A stretch of 60,158 nucleotides of DNA from CAZJCK01 sp964544635 (GTDB lineage Bacteria; Zixibacteria; MSB-5A5; GN15; FEB-12). Made by a program: the position numbers and the translations under genes. A model generated the notes under the pieces. That model was not told the origin of the DNA, did not search any database, and was given only the letters and a program-made list of their open reading frames with translations. Every line of letters starts with the position of its first letter. Position 1 is the stretch's first letter. Below, piece by piece: positions 1-9,394 of this stretch. Location of the stretch: positions 1 through 60,158 of the forward strand of contig CAZJCK010000010.1 in NCBI GenBank assembly GCA_964544635.1. Reading direction: 5' to 3'.

Positions 1-15
1 TGATAACACCAGCAG

Positions 16-49
16 GGCCCCTGAACGGTACGGTTCGGGGGCCTTTCTT
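16..49 (+). terminator. Rho-independent terminator of a gene ending at the window edge
   Basis: An 11-bp stem (16-26 with 33-43, one G-T wobble) around a six-base loop is followed by TTTCTT. TGATAA at 1-6 is probably the tandem stop of an upstream plus-strand gene whose body lies outside the window. Confidence 0.75.
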
Positions 50-103
50 GTGTGACCGGTGTCTGCTGTTGAGTTCAACGCCGGACCGGTGCATATTCCT
101 CTA

Positions 104-1039
104 ATGACAGATACCACGCTGCGGTCGACCGGCACCGCCAAATCTTCTGGTCTTTCCGGCTGGTCCTGGGCCCTGATTTCGTCGCTCGGTACCGGTGTCG
201 CCACCGTCGTCGGCAAATGGAACCTGGAGTCGGTCGATCCTGTCGTCATGATGTGTGTGATTTTCACCGTTGCCACCATCGCCGTAAGCATCACCTATCT
301 CCCGCGCCACGGATTCAGGGAGGTTTTCGTTCAGACGCGCCGCGACTGGCTCTGGATCGTGCTCTTCAGCATCACCTCCTGGATAGGCATCTGGCTGTTC
401 TGGGCGGGGGTGCAGCAAATGGATCCGTCGCTGGCTTCTTTCCTCAACCGGTCTCAGGTTCTCGTGGCCGTCCTTCTGGGAATCCTGATGCTGCGCGAAC
501 GGTTCACCCGCTCTGAAACAAGCGGCGCCGTGCTGGCACTGATGGGTATCGTGATTATGCGACTGACGATCAGGGCGGAGTACACCGAAGGTTTTTGGCT
601 GGTACTGTCCGGGGCACTGATAACCGGGGTCTCCGAGTATATCTCGAAAATGGCGGTGCGGCAGGTACCGGCTGTTACCGTCGGGTACCTGCGCAACGGC
701 ATTATGGCACTCCTGTACTGGTTAACCCTGCCGGCGATAGACTTCACTTTCGAAGGTATGGGCGAAGTTTGGTTTGGCGTTTTGGCCCTGGGGGTGATCG
801 GGCCGGTCTGGTCGCGCATGGCCTTTCTGAAAGCGCTCGAACGAATGGAGCTTTCAAAAGTGGCGGTGATTACACAGACTCAGCCGGTCTTCGTGCTGGT
901 GATTGCACTGCTGACACTCGGACAACTGCCGACCGTCCGTGAGACGGTCGGCGGTGTCTTCCTCATCGCCGGCTGTATCCTGATGATCATCGCTCGTTAT
1001 CGCGACAAGGCACGGGCGCGAATCACGCCGCGCGCCTGA
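104..1039 (+). CDS. EamA/DMT-family transporter
   Basis: A 311-residue inner-membrane protein with about ten hydrophobic segments arranged as two EamA repeats, the pattern of drug/metabolite transporters that export small metabolites or amino acids. The reading frame is open from 59, but the ATG at 104 begins nearer the first membrane helix and is the likelier start; neither has a strong ribosome site. Substrate cannot be told from sequence. It ends in TGA exactly where the convergent carB stop begins, so the two genes abut with no spacer. Family call is firm; function is general. Confidence 0.85.
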   Translation: MTDTTLRSTGTAKSSGLSGWSWALISSLGTGVATVVGKWNLESVDPVVMMCVIFTVATIAVSITYLPRHGFREVFVQTRRDWLWIVLFSITSWIGIWLFWAGVQQMDPSLASFLNRSQVLVAVLLGILMLRERFTRSETSGAVLALMGIVIMRLTIRAEYTEGFWLVLSGALITGVSEYISKMAVRQVPAVTVGYLRNGIMALLYWLTLPAIDFTFEGMGEVWFGVLALGVIGPVWSRMAFLKALERMELSKVAVITQTQPVFVLVIALLTLGQLPTVRETVGGVFLIAGCILMIIARYRDKARARITPRA

Positions 1040-4000
1040 TCAGAGCGCCCTGATCCGATCGTAGCTCTGCCAGCTGTGCACCTTGAGGTCCTCCAACGTG
1101 TAGCGGTCGAGCGCCTCGGTCAGGCGCTGGGCCAGCTGCAGGTTGGTAATGAGAGGAATGCCGTAGTCGACCGCGGTGCGACGGATGATATAGTCGTTCG
1201 TCAGTTCTTCGCGCTGAAAATCCTTCGGGATGTTAATCACCAGGTCAACCTTGCGTTCAGTCAGGATTTCCTTTGCATTCGGCTGTTCGTCGGAGCGCGG
1301 CCAGTGCACAAGTTCAACGTCCAGACCGTCGGCGCGCAGAAAATCTGCCGTGCCCCCGGTCGCATACAGCTTCACACCCTGGCGGCTGAGCACCCGGGCG
1401 CCCTCGAGGAAGGCGGCCTTGGAGGCTACCGGCCCGGTCGACAGCAGCGCGCCGCGCAACGGCAGGCGGAAGCCAACCGAGATCATCGCCTTGAGGAAGG
1501 CTTCATCGAAATCCCAGCCGAGACAGGCGACTTCGCCGGTCGATGCCATTTCGACACCGAGGGTCGGGTCGGCCCCCTCGAGTCGGCTGAACGAAAACTG
1601 GGGCGCCTTGACACCGACATAGTCGAGTTCGAGGAAGCGCGACGGTTCGATATCGACCGGCCGCCCCATGATCACACGGGTGGCGGCGTCGATGAAGTTG
1701 CGCTTGAGTACCTTCGAAACAAACGGAAAGCTGCGCGACGAACGCAGGTTGCATTCGATCACCAGCACCTGGTTACGTACGGCGAGAAATTGAATGTTGA
1801 ACGGACCGTTGATCATCAGCTCGCGCACGATCTTGGTCGTGACCTGGCGGATACGTCGCATCGTTTCGAGATAAGTCCGTTGCGGCGGCAGCACGAGAGT
1901 AGCATCTCCCGAATGCACGCCGGCATGCTCGACATGCTCCGACACCGCCCAGCAGACCAGCTCACCGTCGCGGGCAACGGCGTCGATATCGATCTCCTTG
2001 GCGTTTTCGATAAACTTGCTGATGACCACCGGGTGGTCGGGCGAGACATCGACCGCCTTCTTGAGGTACGACTCCAGCTCCTCATCGGTGCCCGCCACCG
2101 CCATTGCAGCGCCGGACAGGACATACGACGGTCGTATGATCACCGGGTAGCCGACCTCCTGCGCGAAATCGAATGTTTCGTCGAACGAGGTCAGTTCACG
2201 CCAGGCCGGCTGCGGCAGTTCCATCTTGGTGAGCAGGCTTGAAAAGACATGACGGTTCTCGGCGCGATCGATGTCTTTCGGCGACGTGCCGAGGATGCGC
2301 ATGTTGTTCCGGTGACAGCGCATCGCCAGACTGTTCGGCACCTGGCCGCCCATCGACACAATCAAGCCGAGCGGGTGCTCCAGTTCATAGATGTCGTTGA
2401 CCGTCTCGAACGACAACTCATCGAAATACAGCTTGTCGCATTCGTCGTAGTCGGTACTGACGGTTTCCGGGTTGTGGTTGACCATGATCGTCTTGTAACC
2501 CAGCTGCCGCAACGTGCGCACGCAGTTGACACAACACCAGTCGAACTCGACCGAGCTGCCGATGCGATAAGCGCCGGGACCGAGTATCATCACGGCCCCC
2601 TGCTCGCCGAACTCGATATCATCTTCGTTGCCGTTGTACGTCAGGTACAGGTAATTGGTCGCGGCCGGATATTCGGCCGCGAGAGTGTCGATCTGCTTGA
2701 CCACCGGTCGGAGCTTGATACTTCGTCGCTGCTTGCGAACGTCATCTTCATGCTTGCCGATCGCCCGCGCTATCTGCTTGTCGGAGAAGCCATGCTGCTT
2801 GGCGCGCTTCAGGAGCTCGTTGTCCGGCATATCGCCGGCCGATTCGAGTTCGCCCGCGATCTTCACGATCGTATAAATCTTCTCGATAAACCACGGCGTG
2901 ATGTGCGTGATCCCGTGCACTTCGTCAACCGACATGCCCGACTTGAGGGCGTCGGCAATGGCGAAGATGCGACGGTCGGTTGGTTCGGCCAGCGACGCCC
3001 GCAGGTCGTCGAAACTGATCCCCTCGTTGAGCGTCACACCGCTGGCGCCGGTTTCGAGCATGCGCAGCGCTTTCTGCAGCGCTTCTTCAAACTTTCGACC
3101 AATCGCCATCACTTCACCGACCGACTTCATAGCCGAACCGATCCGCTGCGAAACCCCGGGAAACTTCTTCAAGTCCCAGCGCGGCGCCTTCACCACCACA
3201 TAGTCAAGAGCCGGTTCGAAGCAGGCCTGCGTCACTTTGGTGACCGAGTTGCTCACGCTGGTCAGCGGAATACCGAGCGACAGCTTCGCCGCCACGAACG
3301 CCAGCGGATAGCCGGTCGCCTTGGAGGCCAGGGCCGACGATCGCGACAGCCGCGCGTTGATCTCTATGACCCGGTAGTCGCGCGAGTCGGGCGCCAGGGC
3401 ATACTGGATGTTGCACTCGCCGACAATCTTGAGATGACGCACCACCCGGATGGCAATCTCCCGCAGCATGTGATACTCGTCATCGTTCAGTGTCTGGCTT
3501 GGTGCCACGACGATACTCTCGCCGGTATGGATGCCCATTGGATCGAGGTTTTCCATGTTGCAGACGGTGACGCAGTTGTCGTAGGCGTCGCGCACCACTT
3601 CATACTCAACCTCTTTCCACCCCTCGAGGTATTCCTCGACAAGCATCTGCTCAGTATGGGCGAAGGCGCGTCCCACTTTGTCGCGCAGTTCAGCCTCGTC
3701 ACGACAGATCCCGGAACCAAGCCCGCCCAGCGCATAGGCGCCGCGAATCATTACGGGGTAACCAATTTCGGACGCGGCCGCTATGGCCTGATCGACAGTC
3801 GCGGTCGGTTTGGAGCGAGCGGTTTTCACATCAATCTCCGACAATCGCCCGACAAACCGTTCGCGGTCTTCGGTATCGAGAATCGACTCGACGGGAGCGC
3901 CGAGGATACGGATGTTGTGCTTTTCGAAGACACCGCGACGGTACAGGTCGACGCCGCAATTCAGCGCCGTCTGGCCGCCGAACCCCAGCAGGACGCCGTC

Positions 4001-4267
4001 GGGTTTCTCCTGCTCGATCACCTTCTCGACAAACTCAGGCGTGACCGGCGTGAAGTAGATTTCGTCGGCAAGATGCTCCGATGTTTGAATGGTGGCGACA
4101 TTCGGATTGATCAGGATCGTGCGGATGCCCTCTTCTTTAAGCGCCTTGATCGCCTGGCTGCCGGAGTAGTCGAACTCGCCGGCTTCGCCGATCTTGAGCG
4201 CCGAACTGCCGAGCACCAGCACGTTGCGCGGCATCGGGTCGGTCTGGTGTTTGACTGCTACTGCCAT
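1040..4267 (-). CDS. carB: Carbamoyl-phosphate synthase large subunit
   Basis: The 1075-residue cytosolic synthetase makes carbamoyl phosphate from ammonia (delivered by CarA), bicarbonate and two ATP, for pyrimidines and arginine. Two ATP-grasp halves are visible, the first opening with a GSSALKIGEAGEFDYSGSQ signature and the second with GPGAYRIGSSVEFDWC; a C-terminal MGS-like allosteric domain follows (about 935-1075, ATGGTADFLRADG). Length is normal. The ALKIGEAGEFDYSGS form of the first loop is the variant I associate with Bacteroidota and relatives rather than the E. coli form. Its ATG overlaps the carA stop by 10 bases, so the two are translationally coupled. Confidence 0.98.
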   Translation of the reverse strand: MAVAVKHQTDPMPRNVLVLGSSALKIGEAGEFDYSGSQAIKALKEEGIRTILINPNVATIQTSEHLADEIYFTPVTPEFVEKVIEQEKPDGVLLGFGGQTALNCGVDLYRRGVFEKHNIRILGAPVESILDTEDRERFVGRLSEIDVKTARSKPTATVDQAIAAASEIGYPVMIRGAYALGGLGSGICRDEAELRDKVGRAFAHTEQMLVEEYLEGWKEVEYEVVRDAYDNCVTVCNMENLDPMGIHTGESIVVAPSQTLNDDEYHMLREIAIRVVRHLKIVGECNIQYALAPDSRDYRVIEINARLSRSSALASKATGYPLAFVAAKLSLGIPLTSVSNSVTKVTQACFEPALDYVVVKAPRWDLKKFPGVSQRIGSAMKSVGEVMAIGRKFEEALQKALRMLETGASGVTLNEGISFDDLRASLAEPTDRRIFAIADALKSGMSVDEVHGITHITPWFIEKIYTIVKIAGELESAGDMPDNELLKRAKQHGFSDKQIARAIGKHEDDVRKQRRSIKLRPVVKQIDTLAAEYPAATNYLYLTYNGNEDDIEFGEQGAVMILGPGAYRIGSSVEFDWCCVNCVRTLRQLGYKTIMVNHNPETVSTDYDECDKLYFDELSFETVNDIYELEHPLGLIVSMGGQVPNSLAMRCHRNNMRILGTSPKDIDRAENRHVFSSLLTKMELPQPAWRELTSFDETFDFAQEVGYPVIIRPSYVLSGAAMAVAGTDEELESYLKKAVDVSPDHPVVISKFIENAKEIDIDAVARDGELVCWAVSEHVEHAGVHSGDATLVLPPQRTYLETMRRIRQVTTKIVRELMINGPFNIQFLAVRNQVLVIECNLRSSRSFPFVSKVLKRNFIDAATRVIMGRPVDIEPSRFLELDYVGVKAPQFSFSRLEGADPTLGVEMASTGEVACLGWDFDEAFLKAMISVGFRLPLRGALLSTGPVASKAAFLEGARVLSRQGVKLYATGGTADFLRADGLDVELVHWPRSDEQPNAKEILTERKVDLVINIPKDFQREELTNDYIIRRTAVDYGIPLITNLQLAQRLTEALDRYTLEDLKVHSWQSYDRIRAL

Positions 4268-5412
4268 TGGCGCACCTGCTCTGCAAACTGGTCAAAGATT
4301 CCGGCGGTATCAACCGGCCCCGGTGTCGCTTCCGGATGGAACTGGACACTCGAGAACGGCTTGCTGACATGGCGGATACCGTCAACCGTCTGGTCATTCG
4401 CATTGGTAAACCAGACCTTCCAGTCCGGCGGCAGACCTTCGGCCCGCACCGCGTAGCCGTGATTCTGCGACGTAATGAAACAGCGATTGACCATCTTCTG
4501 GCGGCCGTTGCCGTTAGGTTTCGGCTGACCGTTGTCGCTCTCCGGTTCGAGCGGGTTCTCTATGCACGGCTGGTTGTGCGACCGGTGACCGAATTTCATC
4601 TTGTATGTTTCGGCGCCCACCGCCCGCGCCAGGACCTGGTGGCCCATGCAGATACCGAGGATCGGCTTGCCGATCGCCAGCGCCCGGGAAACGTTTTCCT
4701 GCGCTGTCGTGCACACCTTCGGGTCGCCCGGACCGTTGGACAGCACGATACCGTCGAACTCCATGTTCAGGAAGTAGTAATCATGCGGCACCCGTATCAC
4801 ATTGAGGTTCCGCTTGAGCAGGCTGCGGATGATGTTGGCTTTGCAGCCAAAGTCGAGAAGGAGGATCGTGGGGCGTTTATCGCCGGAAGTACCCGGCACA
4901 TTGACCGAAGTTGGTTCCTTTACGCAGACCTCCGATGGCAGGTTCTGGGTGTTCGGGTCATAGAACGATATGGACTCTTTGCCGAACTCGATCTTTCCCA
5001 GCATGCTCCCCTTCTTAGCCAGCTTGCGGGTAAGGGCCCGTGTATCGACATTGGACAGGCCGGGCACACCTTCGCTCTTCAGCCAGGCATCGAGACTACG
5101 CGCCGCGCTGTGGTGACTGTAGCGCGCAGAATGCTCCGAGACAATCAGCCCGGCCGCCTGGATTCGCGACGATTCAAAGCCGAACGGCAGACCGAAGTCG
5201 TCGTTTTCAAGCGACGGTACCCCGTAGTTGCCGACCAGCGGGTAGGTAAGTACAAGAATCTGACCGCGGTACGATGGATCGGTCAGGGTTTCCGGGTAGC
5301 CGACCATACCGGTGTTGAAGACGACCTCACCCGAGGCCGGGGTCGAGCTACCGAATAGGTCTCCGTTGATTTCTGTGCCATCCTCAAGAACCAATCTGGC
5401 GTGGGAAGACAT
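4258..5412 (-). CDS. carA: Carbamoyl-phosphate synthase small (glutaminase) subunit
   Basis: The 384-residue glutamine amidotransferase subunit hydrolyses glutamine and channels ammonia to CarB. The N-terminal CPSase domain (ARLVLEDGTEINGDLFG) precedes a class I GATase with nucleophile Cys in LGICMGHQ and the His/Glu pair in FHPEATPGP. The start at 5412 follows GGAAGGAG by nine bases; a longer frame to 5436 is less likely. Between FGHRSHNQP and the ITSQNHG motif lies a polar, Asn/Pro-rich stretch of about 25 residues, longer than in E. coli CarA. First gene of the carAB operon. Confidence 0.97.
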   Translation of the reverse strand: MSSHARLVLEDGTEINGDLFGSSTPASGEVVFNTGMVGYPETLTDPSYRGQILVLTYPLVGNYGVPSLENDDFGLPFGFESSRIQAAGLIVSEHSARYSHHSAARSLDAWLKSEGVPGLSNVDTRALTRKLAKKGSMLGKIEFGKESISFYDPNTQNLPSEVCVKEPTSVNVPGTSGDKRPTILLLDFGCKANIIRSLLKRNLNVIRVPHDYYFLNMEFDGIVLSNGPGDPKVCTTAQENVSRALAIGKPILGICMGHQVLARAVGAETYKMKFGHRSHNQPCIENPLEPESDNGQPKPNGNGRQKMVNRCFITSQNHGYAVRAEGLPPDWKVWFTNANDQTVDGIRHVSKPFSSVQFHPEATPGPVDTAGIFDQFAEQVRQWQ

Positions 5413-5545
5413 CCGAATCTGCTCCTTCCATGACAAAACCGTGCCGGCTCGACATCAAGACGTCGACTGCAAGATCGATTAAGATGATCAGTGTGAAAAC
5501 AGGAAATGCGATGCCGGTGCGGTCTGCCCTACTCTCTTTTTGAAC

Positions 5546-5567
5546 GTGCGACCTGATCACCTCGCAC
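5546..5567. promoter_or_regulatory. Dyad upstream of carA (candidate operator)
   Basis: Six-base arms GTGCGA (5546-5551) and TCGCAC (5562-5567) flank a central TGATCA palindrome; only the CC pairs between them break the symmetry. It lies about 135 bases upstream of the carA start in the only sizeable gap available for its promoter. No clear -35/-10 pair is visible nearby. Operator role is inference. Confidence 0.35.
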
Positions 5568-5678
5568 ATCAATAAACGGGATTTGTGGTGTTGGCGCAAC
5601 GAAAGAATCAAGAAAATCGAGTACTTAAGTCCACATGCGGCCCCGGTCGACTTTATCGGCCGGAGTTGCCGAACCCGA

Positions 5679-6383
5679 TCAGTAGGGTATCTCGTCGCCG
5701 TCGCGACGCAGGAACTTGCCCGACTGATCCGGCGTCAAGCCGTCGATTAACGTCAGCAACTCCCCAACCGATTCCTCCGTGCTCAAGTCGGCGTTCTGGC
5801 CGCCCATGTCGGTGCGCACCCAGCCCGGCGAGACCACGACCGAAATGACGCCGTCGTCAGCATATGCTTCCGCCTGCGCGCTGGTCAGCATGTTGAGAGC
5901 ACACTTACTCAAGCGGTAGGGAACAATATTGCCGCTCGACTTTTCCACCGAGCCAAGCCCCGAGCCAATATTGACGATTTTGGCAGTGTCGGCGCCGGCC
6001 AGCAACGGGTACAGGGCGCGAGTGGTCTGGTGGACGCCCATGACATTGATATCAAAGCTGTCGCGCAAGGCATCGTCGTCCACCTCGTTCAAGCTGCTCT
6101 TGGAGTCGAGATTGACGGCCGCATTATTGATCAACAGGTGCAACTGCTCGTGGTCACCGGCGATCGTTTCACGCAGCGATTTCAACTGCTGCTCGTGGCG
6201 CGTATCGAACTGGACCGCCTCTATATTCTCGTGGCCGTCGGCCAGTTCGATGAGCTCTTTGGAGCGCTCGGCATCGCGGTAGCCGGCATACACCTTCCAG
6301 CCGCCTTGACCAAGCTGCCTGGCAAACTCGAAGCCGATGCCTCGGTTGGCGCCGGAGACACAGGCCACATTGTCATTGGGCAT
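5679..6383 (-). CDS. Short-chain dehydrogenase/reductase
   Basis: A 234-residue NAD(P)-dependent oxidoreductase of the classical SDR type. Visible motifs are the nucleotide loop SGANRGIG, NNAA, the active-site serine region (NIGSGLGS), the catalytic YRLSK (YxxxK) and PGWVRTDMGG, typical of carbonyl-reductase-like SDRs. The start at 6383 is preceded by AGGAAG five bases upstream; the frame extends to 6398. Substrate is unknown. It diverges from the EamA gene at 6499. Confidence 0.88.
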   Translation of the reverse strand: MPNDNVACVSGANRGIGFEFARQLGQGGWKVYAGYRDAERSKELIELADGHENIEAVQFDTRHEQQLKSLRETIAGDHEQLHLLINNAAVNLDSKSSLNEVDDDALRDSFDINVMGVHQTTRALYPLLAGADTAKIVNIGSGLGSVEKSSGNIVPYRLSKCALNMLTSAQAEAYADDGVISVVVSPGWVRTDMGGQNADLSTEESVGELLTLIDGLTPDQSGKFLRRDGDEIPY

Positions 6384-6498
6384 ACTCTTCCTTTCCATAT
6401 TTCAAAAAGCACCGACCGTCGGCCGGCGCAGTACTGGTTCCACTCTGTATTAAAAGAAATGCTTTGACCGGCCCAAATGATCCAACATTTTAGCCAGC

Positions 6499-7389
6499 AT
6501 GCGAATCACCGGAAACCCATCACGCTCCCAGGTCGTTCTGGCCGATCTCGGGCTGTTCTATGCCGCCGCCATCTGGGGCTCGACATTCTTCATTGTCAAG
6601 GAAGCGCTGGCGGGCATCGATCCGGTGGTCATGGTCGGCTATCGATTCCTGATTGCCGGTGGCGTCATGCTGCTGTTCCTGCTGGCAACCGGGCGACCGG
6701 TGCTGCAGGGCCTGGGACGGGCGTTCTTCTTGTCGGTCATTTTGATCGCCCTGTACATCTCGCAGACTATCGGGCTGGAGTATACCACCGCGTCGAATTC
6801 CGGATTCATCACCGGCCTTTTTGTCTTCTTCACGCCGGTCTGCCTGGTGACACTGTTCCGCAAGCATCCCACGCCTATGGAATGGCTGGCCTCACTGGTT
6901 TCGCTCGCCGGCCTGTGGGTACTGACCGGCGGCCTGACCGATGTCAACCTTGGGGATTTGCTCACCCTGATCGCCGCCGTCACCTACGCCCTCCATGTTC
7001 TCTATTCCGATAAATACATGAAAGCGGGGGTCGATCCGTTCATGATCTCCTGCCAGCAGTTCCTGATGGTCGGCAGCCTGGCGCTGGTGGCGGCATGGCT
7101 GTTCGATCTCGATTTCAGGATCTACACCAAGGCGTCGATGGCAGCCGTCATCTTCCTGGCGCTTTTCCCCACCTTGTCGGCGTTTGTCATTCAGATGCTG
7201 GCGCAGCGGTTCACCTCCCCCTTGAAGGTGTCGCTTATCTTCGCCTTCGAACCCCTCTTTGCGGCTGCCTTTGCGTGGACACTTGGAGGTGAACAGATAG
7301 TCTGGCACCGCGCGACCGGCGGCCTGCTCATCTTTCTGGCGCTGGTGCTCTCGGGGCTGCCGACACCATGGCGACGCAAAGCTGGTTGA
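6499..7389 (+). CDS. EamA/DMT-family transporter
   Basis: A 296-residue inner-membrane protein with two EamA repeats; the first helix holds the family hallmark AAIWGSTFFIVKEAL. About ten membrane helices are predictable by eye. It is only distantly similar to the transporter at the window start, so not a recent duplicate. Substrate unknown; metabolite export is the general family role. Confidence 0.88.
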   Translation: MRITGNPSRSQVVLADLGLFYAAAIWGSTFFIVKEALAGIDPVVMVGYRFLIAGGVMLLFLLATGRPVLQGLGRAFFLSVILIALYISQTIGLEYTTASNSGFITGLFVFFTPVCLVTLFRKHPTPMEWLASLVSLAGLWVLTGGLTDVNLGDLLTLIAAVTYALHVLYSDKYMKAGVDPFMISCQQFLMVGSLALVAAWLFDLDFRIYTKASMAAVIFLALFPTLSAFVIQMLAQRFTSPLKVSLIFAFEPLFAAAFAWTLGGEQIVWHRATGGLLIFLALVLSGLPTPWRRKAG

Positions 7390-7470
7390 GATTTCCACCG
7401 ACTGTCTTTCACCGCGGCTATGGGCACGCTATATTGAGCCAGGCTGTCATTTGACCGGAGATCACTTACT

Positions 7471-9150
7471 GTGCGCGCAGAACACTCTAAACAAGCCCCT
7501 GAAGTACACAATGAAGATATAACGTCGACGGTGCGCCGGTACCAGGTCGGCACCGCCGCAGTCCTGTACACAATGGCTGCGCTCGCATGCATGTACGTGG
7601 TGCTGCCACAATTCTCAACGGCTATCATCGGCCCGGCTGAAGACAACATGCGCAGCCTGTGGAATCTCTGGTACGGTTTCATTGCCCTCACCGACGCCGA
7701 CCACGCACTTACCTTCACCCGGCTGATCTTCTATCCCGATGGTGCGTCGCTGTACTACAACGATTATTCTTTCTATAACCTGTTCCTGTCGATACCGCTG
7801 CAACTGCTGTTTAATCTGCCGGCGGTGTACAATTTCCTTGTCCTGCACTCGTTCATCCTCGCCGGACTCGGCGCCTTTCTACTGGCACGCTACCTTACTG
7901 ACAGCTTCCTGCCGAGCTTTATCGCCGGTCTGCTGTTTGCCTTCTGTCCGACTCACATTGCACAGGCGGCGCATCACCTGAATATTGCGTCGATTCAATT
8001 TCTTCCGTTCATGATTCTCTATGTTATAAGAGCGATGAGGAAGGAACGTCGCCGCGACAGCATGCTGCTGGCCGCGTTGTTCTACCTGTTACTCACCGCC
8101 TGCTCGTGGACATGGGGCATCGTCGGCGGGATGTTCATTGTCGGCGCTTACATCTGGACGTCCATCCGCAACCGACGACTGCTGCAACGAAACGCCCTGC
8201 TTACCTCCGCCGTGACTATTCTCCCGACCCTGATCATCTTCAGCCCGTGGCTGATTCCGATGATCGCACAGGCAATCGAAGGTACCAGCCCGGTAGCGAC
8301 CGGCCATAATATCTATGTCGCCGACCTGCTGGCATTCGCCGTACCGCCGTCGTTTACGATTTTGGGACAACTCGATTGGTGGACATCGGTCCGCGAGCAA
8401 TTCACCGGTAATGCGTGGGAGAGCATCGCCTGGCTTGGCCTGGTCAATATACTACTGGCAGTGGCAGCGCTGCGATCGCACCACGCCGCCGTACGTCCAA
8501 TCCTGATCGGCAGCCTGGTCTTTATGCTGTTCGCTATGGGAACGCGACTGCACGTCTACGGCGCAGTGCTGCCCATCCCCCTGCCGTTCGCCCTGCTCGA
8601 GCCGATTCCCATTCTCAATCAATTGCGCAGCCCGGCGCGCTTGATGGTGCCGGTATATCTGGGCCTGTCACTGCTGTCGGCGATCGGCCTTCGCTATCTG
8701 CTTAGTCGCCCCGTCCGCCACGTGCGATACTTCGCCATGGTGCTCATCGTGATGGCTGTCGTCGAATACGGAGGCGTCATCACCGACCGTACCGCGGTGC
8801 GATTACCCGACGCCTACGCCGTGATTGCCGGCAATCCCGGCGCCACCGCCGTCGTCGACATCCCGTCAAGCTGGGAAGGCAATTCGCGCTACATGATGTA
8901 CCAGACAATGCACGGTTTGCCCATCGTACAGGGGCTTCTCCCGCGGCGAAGCGACGACGCCCTCATCGACGAGCTGGCGTTTCTCAACCCCGGCCTGTTA
9001 CGCTTTCAACTTGAGCGCAATCGGGTTTCGCACATCGTCGTGCACCGGCAGATCCGTCCCGAGGCAGCGGCGCCGACTATCGAGCTTTACCGCAGGCACT
9101 TCCCCGTCACATACGCCGACAGCACGCACGTCGTCTTCAGCGCAGAGTAG
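7471..9150 (+). CDS. Large multi-pass membrane protein, GT-C-like
   Basis: A 559-residue protein starting at GTG, with a short polar N-terminus and roughly eleven to twelve hydrophobic segments up to about residue 440, then a soluble C-terminal part of about 120 residues. The first periplasmic loop is long and acidic/aromatic (PAEDNMRSLWNLWYGF), the organisation of GT-C lipid-linked sugar transferases such as YfhO/ArnT-like proteins. An Asp/Glu pair there could be catalytic. I recognise the architecture but not a specific family; a role in cell-surface glycosylation is inference. Confidence 0.7.
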   Translation: MRAEHSKQAPEVHNEDITSTVRRYQVGTAAVLYTMAALACMYVVLPQFSTAIIGPAEDNMRSLWNLWYGFIALTDADHALTFTRLIFYPDGASLYYNDYSFYNLFLSIPLQLLFNLPAVYNFLVLHSFILAGLGAFLLARYLTDSFLPSFIAGLLFAFCPTHIAQAAHHLNIASIQFLPFMILYVIRAMRKERRRDSMLLAALFYLLLTACSWTWGIVGGMFIVGAYIWTSIRNRRLLQRNALLTSAVTILPTLIIFSPWLIPMIAQAIEGTSPVATGHNIYVADLLAFAVPPSFTILGQLDWWTSVREQFTGNAWESIAWLGLVNILLAVAALRSHHAAVRPILIGSLVFMLFAMGTRLHVYGAVLPIPLPFALLEPIPILNQLRSPARLMVPVYLGLSLLSAIGLRYLLSRPVRHVRYFAMVLIVMAVVEYGGVITDRTAVRLPDAYAVIAGNPGATAVVDIPSSWEGNSRYMMYQTMHGLPIVQGLLPRRSDDALIDELAFLNPGLLRFQLERNRVSHIVVHRQIRPEAAAPTIELYRRHFPVTYADSTHVVFSAE

Positions 9151-9152
9151 AT

Positions 9153-9192
9153 AAAAAAAGGTCACGGCCGCTGGGGGAAGAGGGCCGTAACC
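9153..9192 (-). terminator. Minus-strand intrinsic terminator
   Basis: A 10-bp stem (9183-9192 with 9160-9169, one mismatch) is followed on the minus strand by seven T (9153-9159). The plus strand has no T tract after the hairpin, so it ends a minus-strand transcript although no long minus-strand gene precedes it. Confidence 0.7.
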
Positions 9193-9223
9193 TCGGTGGA
9201 CAGTAGCTGTCTTTCGAAAGAGG

Positions 9224-9394
9224 TCAGATACCGAACGTCGAAACCGGCCTGTTGGTGCCGGAGACGGTCGGTTCACCGGGGATGGGTACGGTGTCGCGGG
9301 TAAGTTGTGGGTGGGACCAGGTTTGAAGTCGGAAGATGAGGCCGTCAGCCGTTGGCTGGCGACGATTCCGGTGATGGAATTTGGACGAGATCAT
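9224..9394 (-). CDS. Possible small protein, 56 residues
   Basis: A frame from ATG at 9394 to TGA at 9224 encodes a 56-residue, basic and Pro/Thr-rich peptide beginning MISSKFHHRNRR and ending RPVSTFGI. About 70 percent of codons end in G or C, like real genes here. The minus-strand terminator sits 31 bases past the stop. The ribosome site is poor (AGG about 12 bases upstream), and no family is recognised. Two small palindromes, CTTTCGAAAG and GACAG-TAG-CTGTC, lie between stop and terminator. The alternative is a non-coding RNA of about 200 nt using the same terminator. Confidence 0.35.
   Translation of the reverse strand: MISSKFHHRNRRQPTADGLIFRLQTWSHPQLTRDTVPIPGEPTVSGTNRPVSTFGI

Noticed and set aside
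1076..4456. Long plus-strand frames of 388 and 735 codons opposite carB/carA.
   Set aside because: They mirror carAB codon by codon, have no motifs, and arise from the strong codon bias of the sense genes.
8998..9276. A 92-codon minus-strand frame over the end of the membrane-protein gene.
   Set aside because: It runs through the minus-strand terminator and overlaps a strong gene.
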